Translations under genes and position numbers: made by a program
The notes under the pieces: model-generated
Told to the model about the DNA's origin: nothing
What the model saw: only the letters and a program-made list of their open reading frames with translations
The model's database searches: none
Shown here: one piece after another, positions 1 through 7,217 of the stretch
Layout: each line of letters starts with the position of its first letter
How positions within the stretch are numbered: position 1 is the first letter of the stretch
Assembly (NCBI GenBank): GCA_026987255.1
Contig: JALSNA010000321.1
Span: 1 to 9,800, forward strand
Source: Hyphomicrobiales bacterium
GTDB lineage: Bacteria; Pseudomonadota; Alphaproteobacteria; Rhizobiales; Aestuariivirgaceae
Length of the DNA stretch: 9,800 nt
Direction: 5' to 3'

Positions 1-56
1 TGTTAAACATGGGCGGGGCAAAGTCCTAACGACTGTTAACCTTGTATGGGGGCGGG
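1..56 (+). repeat. Imperfect direct repeat of TGTTAAMC plus ATGGG/CGGG
   Basis: Unit one (1-18) reads TGTTAAAC, then ATGGGCGGGG. Unit two (34-56) reads TGTTAACC, a TTGT insertion, then ATGGGGGCGGG. The TGTTAA cores start 33 bases apart, roughly three helical turns. The second core contains the palindrome GTTAAC (35-40). Each core also reads as a 7-of-8 match to TTAACCAT, the half-site associated with the alphaproteobacterial cell-cycle regulator CtrA: TTAAACAT at 3-10 and TTAACCTT at 36-43. The repetition is directly visible; its role in protein binding is inferred. Confidence 0.4.
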
Positions 57-114
57 AGTTTGCGCTTGCGGGCGCCAGGCCTTCGCGCCCTGTGGGACTT
101 GCCCGGACATGCCG
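1..114 (+). promoter_or_regulatory. Leader region upstream of the dcw operon, probably carrying regulatory sites
   Basis: No convincing gene occupies this stretch. It is less G/C-biased at its 5' end than the genes that follow and contains two similar blocks, TGTTAAAC at 1-8 and TGTTAACC at 34-41, each followed by a G-rich tract with ATGGG (9-13 and 46-50). Being directly upstream of the first gene of a tightly packed operon, it is the natural place for a promoter or operator, but I could not fit a convincing -35/-10 pair. The main promoter may lie upstream of position 1. That it is regulatory is an inference from position and the repeated motifs. Confidence 0.45.
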
Positions 115-1131
115 ATGACCCAGGAAAGACCAGCCAGAAGCGGCGCGCGCCATGTTCCGGTGCTGCGCGATGCCGCCATTGGCGTGCTCGGGGTGCGTCC
201 GGGCGGGGTCTATGTGGATGGCACCTTTGGCGCGGGCGGCTATGCGCGGGCCATCCTCGCCGTGCCACGGACAAGGGTCTTCGCCATCGACCGCGACCCG
301 GAGGCGGTGCGCGGCGGGGCCGCCCTGGCGGCGCAATTCGATGGGCGGCTGAAAGTGCTCGAAGGGCGCTTTTCGCGCATGGGCGAGCTGCTGGCCGGGC
401 AGGGCATCGGCCGGGTGGATGGGGTGGTGCTCGATCTGGGCGTTTCCTCCATGCAGCTCGACGAGGCCGGGCGGGGCTTTTCCTTCCTGCGCGAGGGGCC
501 CTTGGACATGCGCATGGAGCGCGCCGGAACCAGCGCGGCGGATGTGGTCAATTCGGCTTCGGAGCGCGAGCTGGCGGAGATCCTGTGGCGTTATGGCGAG
601 GAGCGCCGGGCGCGGGCCATTGCGCGGGCCATTGCGCGCCGGCGCGCCGTTGCGCCCATCCGCACCACCGTGGAGCTGGCGGAAATCGTCGAATCGGTGC
701 TGGGCCCGAAGCGCAAGCCGAAGATGGCGCATCCGGCGACGCGCACCTTCCAGGCGCTGCGCATTCATGTCAACCGCGAGCTTGAGGAGGTGGCCGAAGG
801 GCTTTCGGCGGCCGAGCATATCCTGCGGCCGGGCGGGGTGCTTTCGGTGGTGTCGTTTCATTCCCTGGAGGATCGCATCGTCAAGCGCTTCTTTGCGGCG
901 CGCACCGGCCGGGCGGGACGGCCGTCGCGGCATCTGCCGGAGGTGAAGGGCCCTGAAGCCTCTTTCGAGGATCTCACGGGCGGCGGCATAGCGCCGCCGG
1001 AAGACGAGATCGCGGCCAATCGGCGGGCGCGCTCGGCGCGGCTGCGGGCGGGGCGCAGGACTGCGGCTGTGCCCGTGGCGCTGGATGCGCGGGCCCTGGG
1101 GCTGCCGCAATTGCAGGGGGGCAGAAAATGA
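115..1131 (+). CDS. rsmH: 16S rRNA (cytosine1402-N4)-methyltransferase RsmH (MraW)
   Basis: RsmH uses S-adenosylmethionine to N4-methylate C1402 of 16S rRNA in the 30S P site. The 338-residue product starts MTQERPARSGARHVPVL; HVPVL is the usual family opening. The SAM-binding loop DGTFGAGGYA is at about 35-44, AIDRDP at 57-62, LDLGVSS at 106-112, the HPATRTFQALRIHVNRELE signature at about 206-224, and SVVSFHSLEDRIVK at 244-257. The C-terminus is the usual Arg-rich NRRARSARLRA region. In-frame ATGs also occur at 109 and 46. I prefer 115 because the residues added from 46 are Cys-rich and unlike the family, although no strong Shine-Dalgarno sequence precedes any of the three. The stop TGA overlaps the ftsL start as ATGA. 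Length and motifs are normal; the function is secure and the exact start less so. Confidence 0.95.
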   Translation: MTQERPARSGARHVPVLRDAAIGVLGVRPGGVYVDGTFGAGGYARAILAVPRTRVFAIDRDPEAVRGGAALAAQFDGRLKVLEGRFSRMGELLAGQGIGRVDGVVLDLGVSSMQLDEAGRGFSFLREGPLDMRMERAGTSAADVVNSASERELAEILWRYGEERRARAIARAIARRRAVAPIRTTVELAEIVESVLGPKRKPKMAHPATRTFQALRIHVNRELEEVAEGLSAAEHILRPGGVLSVVSFHSLEDRIVKRFFAARTGRAGRPSRHLPEVKGPEASFEDLTGGGIAPPEDEIAANRRARSARLRAGRRTAAVPVALDARALGLPQLQGGRK

Positions 1132-1502
1132 GATTTCTGGGATTGATCAATACGGCGCTGGTGGCGGGACTGGTGGTCTTTGCCTTCATTCTCTATGGCC
1201 ATGAGCACAAGACGCGCATGGCGGAGCGCCAGATCAGGAAGATCGAGGCGAAAATCGGGCGCGAGCGGGAAGCCATGCGCATGCTGCGCATCGAGTGGGC
1301 CATGCTGGACAATCCGGCACGGCTGGAGCGGCTGGCGAAAAGGCATCTGAAGCTGGCGCCCGTGGCGGCGCAGAACATCCGCCCGGCGCACAGGGTTCTT
1401 TCCGCTCTGGCGGAGCGCAAGGCGCAGCCCCTGGGGCGGCGCGATGCGGCATCGCTGACCGGGCTCATCGCGCGCATCCAGCGCGGGGAGGCGGAGCAAT
1501 GA
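1128..1502 (+). CDS. ftsL: Cell division protein FtsL
   Basis: FtsL is a small bitopic inner-membrane protein that forms the FtsQLB complex with FtsB and FtsQ and activates septal synthesis by FtsW-FtsI. The 124-residue product has a very short cytoplasmic N-terminus, one membrane segment at about 4-23 (LGLINTALVAGLVVFAFILY) and a charged, probably coiled-coil periplasmic stretch at about 27-62. This is followed by the stretch EWAMLDNPARLERLAKRHLKL (56-76), which I recognise as the alphaproteobacterial FtsL signature. The tail (about 84-124) is Arg/Ala-rich with no clear motif. FtsL sequences diverge strongly, so the call leans on topology, this signature and position between rsmH and ftsI. 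It overlaps both neighbours by ATGA, with a G-rich ribosome-binding stretch at about 1116-1121. Confidence 0.9.
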   Translation: MRFLGLINTALVAGLVVFAFILYGHEHKTRMAERQIRKIEAKIGREREAMRMLRIEWAMLDNPARLERLAKRHLKLAPVAAQNIRPAHRVLSALAERKAQPLGRRDAASLTGLIARIQRGEAEQ

Positions 1503-3235
1503 GCCTGGCCCTGGGCAGAAGAAACGGCGCGCTGGATGGCCGCATGAAGCTGGTGGTGGCGGGGTTCGCCGGGCTGTTCGTGCTGGTGGCGGGCAAGGCG
1601 GCCTATCTGACCTTGGCCGACGGCGGCAAGGGCGCAAAGCCCGCCGTGGTGCGCAAGGAGCACATTCCGCGCCCCGACATCGTGGACCGCAACGGCATTC
1701 TGCTGGCCGGGGACATGCCCTTCGCCTCGGTCTTTGCCGAGCCCTACCGGATGATCGACGTGGACGAGGCCGTCGAGGGGCTGCTTTCGGTGGCGCCGCA
1801 GCTGGATGCGAAGAAACTGCGCCGCCAGCTTGCCAACCGCAAGCGCAAGTTCGTCTGGATCATGCGCCAGGTGCGTCCGGAGATGGAAGAGAAGATCCTC
1901 GATCTGGGCATTCCCGGCGTGCGGGTGATGAAGGAAAAGCGCCGCGTCTATCCCATGGGGCGCATGCTGGCTCATGTGGTGGGCTACTCCAACATCGATT
2001 CGAAAGGCCTGACGGGCATCGAGCGTTTCCTGGACAAGGCCGGGGCGCTCTATACGGCCTCGCTGGCCAACCCGGATGGCCAGGGAGCTGCGCCCGCGGT
2101 GCTGTCCATCGACGTGCGGGTGCAGCACGCATTGCGCGCCGAGCTTGCCAAGGCGATGAAGAAATTCAAGGCGCTGGGGGCCGGCGGGCTGGTGATGAAT
2201 ATCCACACCGGGGAAATCCTGGCGCTGGTGTCGCTGCCCGACTTCAACCCCAATTCGCGCGACCGGAGCGAGGCGCTGGACAAAAGCCGCCTGAACCGCA
2301 TGACTTCCGGTGTCTACGAACTGGGCTCGGTCATCAAGTCGGTGACCTTCGCCATGGCGCTGGATGAGGGCACGGCCACCCTGGAGAAGAAATATGACGC
2401 GCGTTTTCCGCTGCGGGTGGGGCGCAATGTCATCCATGACTTCCATGCCCAGCGGCGCTGGCTGAGCGTGCCGGAGGTCTTTACCCACTCGTCCAATATC
2501 GGCACGGCGCGCATGGCGCTGGAGGTGGGGCTGAAAAAGCACAAGGCCTTTCTGGAGAAGGTGGGGCTGTTCGAGCGGCTGCGCACGGAACTGCCGGAAT
2601 CGGCGCGCCCGCTGCTGCCGCGGCACTGGTCCACCATCGCCTCGGTGACGGCCTCCTTCGGGCATGGGTTCGCGGTGCAGCCTTTGCAGGGGCTGGCGGT
2701 GATCGCCGGGCTGATCAACGGCGGGGTGATGATCCCGCCGACCTTCCTGAAGCGCGATATGAAGACGGCCCATGCGCTGGGCACGCGGGTGATCTCCGAG
2801 GCCACCTCGCGCAAGATGCGCTACCTGTTCCGGCTCAATGCCATCAAGGGCACGGCGCGGCGCGCCGCGGCGCCCGGCTGGCGGGTGGGCGGCAAGACCG
2901 GCACGGCGGAAAAGGTCATCAACGGCAAATACAACAAGGATCACCGGCTGACCACCTTCATCGGGGCCTTTCCCATGGATGCGCCGAAATATGCCCTGCT
3001 GGTCATGCTCGACGATCCCAGGCCGATCCCGGAAACGCACGGCTATGCCACCTCGGGATGGAACGCGGTGCCGGTGGCCGGGCTGGTGGTGGCGCGCATC
3101 GCGCCCCTGCTCGGCATTGCGCCGAAGCTTGACACGGAGGAGGCAAGGGCCGAACTTGCGCGGTGGCGAAAGCTGCATGGCGGGCAGAAGAGCAAGACCG
3201 GCGCGGCCATGAGGCCGCCACAAAAACAGGGATAA
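1499..3235 (+). CDS. ftsI: Septal peptidoglycan D,D-transpeptidase FtsI (PBP3)
   Basis: FtsI is a class B penicillin-binding protein that cross-links septal peptidoglycan in the periplasm as partner of FtsW. The 578-residue product has a short cytoplasmic N-terminus, one membrane anchor at about 17-37, and the pedestal-domain box RPDIVDRNGILLA at 58-70. The transpeptidase domain carries all three active-site motifs: SxxK as SVIK (catalytic Ser277, Lys280), SxN as SSN (331-333) and KTG (466-468, in GGKTGTAEK). The start at 1499 is chosen because GGGGAGG at 1485-1491 sits seven bases upstream and ATGA overlaps the ftsL stop; the open frame reaches further back to 1295 only inside ftsL. Length is ordinary for the family. 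The one oddity is SVIK where STFK or STVK is usual. Monofunctional: no glycosyltransferase domain is present. Confidence 0.95.
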   Translation: MSLALGRRNGALDGRMKLVVAGFAGLFVLVAGKAAYLTLADGGKGAKPAVVRKEHIPRPDIVDRNGILLAGDMPFASVFAEPYRMIDVDEAVEGLLSVAPQLDAKKLRRQLANRKRKFVWIMRQVRPEMEEKILDLGIPGVRVMKEKRRVYPMGRMLAHVVGYSNIDSKGLTGIERFLDKAGALYTASLANPDGQGAAPAVLSIDVRVQHALRAELAKAMKKFKALGAGGLVMNIHTGEILALVSLPDFNPNSRDRSEALDKSRLNRMTSGVYELGSVIKSVTFAMALDEGTATLEKKYDARFPLRVGRNVIHDFHAQRRWLSVPEVFTHSSNIGTARMALEVGLKKHKAFLEKVGLFERLRTELPESARPLLPRHWSTIASVTASFGHGFAVQPLQGLAVIAGLINGGVMIPPTFLKRDMKTAHALGTRVISEATSRKMRYLFRLNAIKGTARRAAAPGWRVGGKTGTAEKVINGKYNKDHRLTTFIGAFPMDAPKYALLVMLDDPRPIPETHGYATSGWNAVPVAGLVVARIAPLLGIAPKLDTEEARAELARWRKLHGGQKSKTGAAMRPPQKQG

Positions 3236-3241
3236 AGCCTG
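3227..3241 (+). promoter_or_regulatory. Weak murE ribosome-binding site inside a possible small hairpin
   Basis: The only Shine-Dalgarno-like bases before murE are AGGGA at 3228-3232, twelve bases from the ATG at 3245, which is long and weak. CAGG (3227-3230) can pair with CCTG (3238-3241) around a seven-base loop that holds the ftsI TAA stop (3233-3235). A terminating ribosome would sit on this element. Four base pairs is marginal, so a structural role is speculative. Confidence 0.25.
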
Positions 3242-3244
3242 CCC

Positions 3245-4711
3245 ATGTCTCACATCCTGAAAAGTCTGGCCAAGTGCTGCCGCATCGAGGGCAATGGCGA
3301 TCTCTTCATTGCCGGGATCGCCGCCGATTCGCGCGCCGTGAAGCCGGGCTGGCTGTTCGCCGCCATTCCCGGCACGCGGGTGGACGGGGCGCGCTTCATC
3401 CCCGAAGCCATCGAGAGGGGGGCTGTGGCCATTCTGGCTGGCGAGGATGCGCAGCTGCCGGACATTCCGCCCCATGTGGCGCTGGTGCGGGCCGCAAACC
3501 CGGCCCGCGCCCTGGCGCTCATGGCGGCGCGCTTCTACTGGAACCAGCCGGTGACCATCGTTGCGGTGACGGGCACCAACGGCAAGAGCTCGGTGGTGGA
3601 GTTCACCCGCCAGATCTGGTCCTTCATGGGCTTTCGCGCCGCCTCGCTTGGCACCATCGGCGTTTTCGGCCCCGACACGGAGGGGCTCGAGGTGGGCCAT
3701 ACCACGCCCGATCCGGTGCATCTGCACGCGGTGCTGGCCAGGCTGCGCAAGCGGGCCATCTCGCATCTGGCCATGGAGGCCTCCTCGCACGGGCTGGCGC
3801 AATACCGGCTCGATGGCGTGCGGCTGAGCGCAGGGGCCTTCACCAACCTGTCGCGTGACCATCTGGACTATCACGCGGACATGGAGGAGTATTTCGCCGC
3901 CAAGATGCGGCTTTTCTCCGAGCTGCTGAACGCACCGGCCGGGGCGGTGATCAACATGGACGACGCCTGGGGGGAGAAGGCGGCGCGGATTGCCGCAGAC
4001 AGGGGCCTGAGGGTGCTGGGCGCGGGCGAAAACGGAGAGGGCCTGCGGCTGCTCGAGCGGCGCGCGGAGGGGCTGGGCCAGCATCTGCGCATCGGCGGCA
4101 GCGAGCGCGAATACCGGGTCTATCTGCCGCTGGCGGGGCGTTTCCAGGCGGAAAACGCGCTCATCGCGGCCGGGTTGGTGATCGCCGCGGGCGGGCCGGA
4201 GAGCGAGGCCATCATGGGCCTGGAGCGATTGCACGGGGCAAGAGGCAGGCTCGATCTGGCCGGGCGGACGAAATCCGGCGCGCCGGTGTTCGTCGATTAT
4301 GCCCATACGCCCGATGCCCTGGCCACGGCCCTGGCGGCCCTGCGCCCCTATGCGAAAGCCCGTCTGGTGGTGGTTTTCGGCGCTGGTGGCGACCGCGACA
4401 GGGGCAAGCGGCCGCAGATGGGCAAGGCGGCGGCGGAGCATGCCGATGTGGTCATCGTCACCGATGACAACCCGCGCTCGGAGGATCCTGCGGCCATCCG
4501 CGCCGAGGTGCTGGCGGGCTGTCCGGGCGGGCGCGAAATCGGCGATCGGGCTGAGGCCATTGCGGCGGCCCTGGCCATGCTGGAGCCCGGAGACGTGCTG
4601 CTGGTGGCCGGCAAGGGGCACGAGACGGGACAGACCGTCAAGGGCGAGGTCATTCCCTTTTCCGATCACGAGGAAATCCGCCGCTGGCTGGAGAAGGAGA
4701 TGGAGCAATGA
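3245..4711 (+). CDS. murE: UDP-MurNAc-L-Ala-D-Glu:meso-diaminopimelate ligase MurE
   Basis: MurE is the cytoplasmic ligase adding the third stem residue to UDP-MurNAc-L-Ala-D-Glu with ATP hydrolysis. The 488-residue protein shows the three Mur domains: an N-terminal UDP-binding domain with ADSR (27-30), a central ATPase domain with P-loop GTNGKSS (110-116), TTPDP (153-157), EASSHGL (178-184) and the likely carbamoylated Lys220 in YFAAKMRLF, then a C-terminal domain with DYAHTPD (351-357), GDRDRGKRP (382-390) and KGHE (457-460). DNPR at 408-411 marks meso-diaminopimelate rather than L-lysine as substrate. The P-loop has Ser where Thr is commoner (GTNGKTS/T), a conservative change. The start is nine bases after the ftsI stop; its ribosome site is the weakest among the internal genes. 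It ends in an ATGA overlap with murF. Confidence 0.96.
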   Translation: MSHILKSLAKCCRIEGNGDLFIAGIAADSRAVKPGWLFAAIPGTRVDGARFIPEAIERGAVAILAGEDAQLPDIPPHVALVRAANPARALALMAARFYWNQPVTIVAVTGTNGKSSVVEFTRQIWSFMGFRAASLGTIGVFGPDTEGLEVGHTTPDPVHLHAVLARLRKRAISHLAMEASSHGLAQYRLDGVRLSAGAFTNLSRDHLDYHADMEEYFAAKMRLFSELLNAPAGAVINMDDAWGEKAARIAADRGLRVLGAGENGEGLRLLERRAEGLGQHLRIGGSEREYRVYLPLAGRFQAENALIAAGLVIAAGGPESEAIMGLERLHGARGRLDLAGRTKSGAPVFVDYAHTPDALATALAALRPYAKARLVVVFGAGGDRDRGKRPQMGKAAAEHADVVIVTDDNPRSEDPAAIRAEVLAGCPGGREIGDRAEAIAAALAMLEPGDVLLVAGKGHETGQTVKGEVIPFSDHEEIRRWLEKEMEQ

Positions 4712-6129
4712 GCGCGCCCCTGTGGACATGGCCGGAGGTGGCGGCGGCGCTGAAAGGCGCGCCGCTGGGCGACATGCCGGAAGGGTTTTGCGGCGTCAGC
4801 TTCGATTCGCGCGAGATCACTGGTGGCGAGCTGTTCTTCGCCATCCGGGGGGTGCGCATGGATGGGCATGCCTTCGCCGCCGGAGCACTGCGGGCAGGCG
4901 CCGGGGCGGCGGTGGTCTCCTCGCCGGATGAGGAGATGACCGGGGCCGGGCCGGTGATCGTCGTGCCCGATACCTTGCAGGCCCTGCAGGCGCTGGGCCG
5001 GGCCGGGCGGGCGCGGGTCAAGGGCTCGATCATCGGGGTGACCGGCTCGGTGGGCAAGACGACCACCAAGGACATGCTGGCCTTGGCCTTTTCCGACATC
5101 GGCAGGACACATGCGGCCAGGGCCTCGTTCAACAATCACTGGGGGGTGCCGCTGACGCTGGCGCGCATGCCGCGCGAGACGCGGTTCGGCATCATCGAGA
5201 TGGGCATGAACGCGCCGGGGGAAATCGCGGCGCTGACGGCCATGGCGCGGCCCCATGTGGCGGTGGTCACCCAGGTGGCGGAAAGCCATATCGGGGCCTT
5301 TGGCGATCTGGCGGCCATCGCGCGGGCCAAGGCGGAAATCTTCACCGGCCTTGAGGCGGCCGGGGTGGCGGTGCTCAACCGCGACATGCCGCATTTCGGC
5401 ATTCTGCAGGCGGCGGCAAAGGACGCCGGAGCGGCGGAAATCCTCACCTATGGCCGCCATGAGGAGGCGGATATCCGGCTGCTGGACGCGGCAAGCGGGG
5501 AGGCTTGCGTCTGTGTCCATGCGCGGGCGGGGGGACAGGATATCTCCTACCGGGTGGGCATGCCGGGGATGCACGTGGCGCAAAACTCGCTGGCGGTGGT
5601 GGGCGCGGCCATGGCCCTTAAGGCCGATCTGAGCGTTGTCATCCAGGCGCTGGCGCGGATGCGGCCGCCCAAGGGGCGCGGCGAGCGCACACGGCTGGCG
5701 GCGCCGGGCGGGGACATCCTTTTGATCGATGAAAGCTACAATGCCAATCCGGCCTCCATGCGCGCCGCCCTGGCGGCCCTGGCGGAGAGCGAGCCGGGGC
5801 GCGGCGGGCGGCGCATCGCGGTGCTCGGCGACATGCTGGAGCTGGGGGAGATGGGCGCGGAACTGCACGCGGCGCTGGCGGATGAGCTGGAGGCGGCCAG
5901 GGTGGATGTGCTCTATGTGAGCGGGCCGCTCATGGCGCACCTGTGGGAGGCGGCGCCGGCGCACCTGCGGGGAGCGCGGGTGGCGCAGGCGGCGGAGCTG
6001 CCGAAAATCCTGCGCGGCGATCTGCGGGCCGGGGACGTGGTCATGGTCAAGGGCTCCCTGGGGTCGAAAATGGGGCCGGTGGCGCAGGCCCTGCGCGAGA
6101 TGTTCGAACCGGTCACTGACGAGGCGTGA
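4708..6129 (+). CDS. murF: UDP-MurNAc-tripeptide:D-alanyl-D-alanine ligase MurF
   Basis: MurF attaches D-Ala-D-Ala to the tripeptide made by MurE, completing the cytoplasmic UDP-MurNAc-pentapeptide at the cost of ATP. In the 473-residue product the N-terminal domain has FDSREITGGELFFAI (32-46). The ATPase domain has P-loop GSVGKTT (113-119), FNNHWG (141-146), EMGMNAPGEI (164-173), HIGAFG (194-199) and AKAEIF (207-212). The C-terminal domain has DESYNANP (341-348), GDMLELG (374-380) and KGS (448-450). FNNHWG and DESYNANP separate it from MurE and MurC. A good Shine-Dalgarno AAGGAG (4694-4699) lies eight bases before the ATG within murE, and the overlap is ATGA, so translation is probably coupled. 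Length is normal and all motifs are intact. Confidence 0.96.
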   Translation: MSAPLWTWPEVAAALKGAPLGDMPEGFCGVSFDSREITGGELFFAIRGVRMDGHAFAAGALRAGAGAAVVSSPDEEMTGAGPVIVVPDTLQALQALGRAGRARVKGSIIGVTGSVGKTTTKDMLALAFSDIGRTHAARASFNNHWGVPLTLARMPRETRFGIIEMGMNAPGEIAALTAMARPHVAVVTQVAESHIGAFGDLAAIARAKAEIFTGLEAAGVAVLNRDMPHFGILQAAAKDAGAAEILTYGRHEEADIRLLDAASGEACVCVHARAGGQDISYRVGMPGMHVAQNSLAVVGAAMALKADLSVVIQALARMRPPKGRGERTRLAAPGGDILLIDESYNANPASMRAALAALAESEPGRGGRRIAVLGDMLELGEMGAELHAALADELEAARVDVLYVSGPLMAHLWEAAPAHLRGARVAQAAELPKILRGDLRAGDVVMVKGSLGSKMGPVAQALREMFEPVTDEA

Positions 6130-7215
6130 ATGCTCTATTATCTTTCCCATCTGCTGGCGGATCAGTTTTCGGCCCTCAACGTGCTGCGCTACATTACCTT
6201 CCGCGCCGGCGGGGCGATCATGACGGCGCTGCTCCTGCTGTTCCTGCTTGGGCCCAAGCTGATTTCCCTGCTGAAGGTCAAGCAGGGGCGCGGCCAGCCG
6301 ATCCGCGATGACGGGCCGATCACCCATCTGACCAAGGCGGGCACGCCGACCATGGGCGGGCTGATGATCCTGGGGTCGATCTTCGTCTCGGTGGTGCTGT
6401 GGGCCGATCTGGGAAATCTTTATGTGCTGGCGGTGCTTTTCGTGCTGCTCGGCTTCGGGGCGATCGGCTTCTATGACGACTACCTGAAGGTGACGACGGG
6501 GACGACGGATGGCTTTTCCAGCAAGCTCAGGCTGCTTCTGGAAGCCCTGGTGGCGCTGATCGCGGTGGCCATCATGGTGGCGGCGGGCGATCCGAAGATT
6601 TCCACCGCCCTGGCCTTTCCCTTCTTCAAGGACGTGCTGTGGCAGATGGGCTGGTGGTTCGTGCCCTTCGGGGCGCTGGTGATCATCGCGGCGGGCAACT
6701 CGGTGAACCTGACCGACGGGCTGGATGGGCTGGCCATCGTGCCGGTGATGATCGCGGCGGCCAGTTTCGGGCTGATCGCCTATATGGTGGGCCATGCGGT
6801 CTTTTCGCAATACCTGCAACTGCATTTCGTCAAGGGCGCGGGCGAGCTGGCGATCATCGCCGGGGCCATGGTGGGGGCCGGGCTGGGCTTTCTGTGGTAC
6901 AACGCGCCGCCGGCACAGATCTTCATGGGCGATACCGGCTCGCTGTCGCTGGGCGGGGCGCTGGGGGCCATCGCGGTGGCCGCCAAGCACGAGCTGGTGC
7001 TGGCGATCATCGGCGGGTTGTTCGTGCTGGAGACGGTTTCGGTCATCGTCCAGGTGGCCTCCTACAAGCTGACCGGAAAGCGGGTGTTCCGCATGGCTCC
7101 GCTGCATCACCACTTCGAGCAGAAGGGCTGGAAGGAGGAGACGGTGGTCATCCGCTTCTGGATCATTTCCGTGGTGCTGGCGCTGATCGGCCTGGCCACC
7201 CTGAAGCTGAGGTAA
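6130..7215 (+). CDS. mraY: Phospho-MurNAc-pentapeptide transferase MraY
   Basis: MraY is a polytopic inner-membrane enzyme that transfers phospho-MurNAc-pentapeptide from UDP to undecaprenyl phosphate, giving lipid I. The 361-residue product is strongly hydrophobic with about ten membrane segments, beginning near 27-47, and has the family motifs in order: PIRDDGP with KAGTPTMGG (57-77), DDY (116-118), [10 protein letters not shown] (193-202), [12 protein letters not shown] (265-276) and APLHHHFE (323-330). The Asp residues in DDY and MGD and the HHH cluster are those associated with Mg2+ binding and catalysis in this family. Its ATG abuts the murF stop (TGAATG), with GAGG at 6121-6124 as ribosome site, so it probably depends on murF translation. 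Length matches the usual 360 or so. Confidence 0.97.
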   Translation: MLYYLSHLLADQFSALNVLRYITFRAGGAIMTALLLLFLLGPKLISLLKVKQGRGQPIRDDGPITHLTKAGTPTMGGLMILGSIFVSVVLWADLGNLYVLAVLFVLLGFGAIGFYDDYLKVTTGTTDGFSSKLRLLLEALVALIAVAIMVAAGDPKISTALAFPFFKDVLWQMGWWFVPFGALVIIAAGNSVNLTDGLDGLAIVPVMIAAASFGLIAYMVGHAVFSQYLQLHFVKGAGELAIIAGAMVGAGLGFLWYNAPPAQIFMGDTGSLSLGGALGAIAVAAKHELVLAIIGGLFVLETVSVIVQVASYKLTGKRVFRMAPLHHHFEQKGWKEETVVIRFWIISVVLALIGLATLKLR

Positions 7216-7217
7216 CC

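Noticed and set aside
46..114. N-terminal extension of RsmH from the ATG at 46
   Set aside because: The added residues are Cys-rich, lack any family resemblance and have no ribosome-binding site; the ATG at 115 gives the expected short N-terminus before HVPVL.
110..116. MurE P-loop GTNGKSS (residues 110-116 of MurE) considered as a defective ATP site
   Set aside because: Ser for Thr at this Walker A position keeps the hydroxyl needed for Mg2+ coordination, so no loss of function is implied. The coordinates given are protein residues; the codons are at about 3572-3592.
2..118. A frame open from the window edge to TGA 116-118, possibly the end of an upstream gene overlapping rsmH by ATGA
   Set aside because: Its third-position G/C is far below that of the real genes and the 38 residues do not resemble MraZ or any family I know. 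Chance openness is more likely, but upstream sequence would settle it.
1193..4729. A 1178-codon open frame on the minus strand opposite ftsL, ftsI and murE
   Set aside because: It lies antisense to three clearly recognised genes. High-GC coding DNA with G/C-biased third positions regularly leaves an antisense frame free of stops; its product is rich in His, Arg, Gln and Pro with no recognisable domain.
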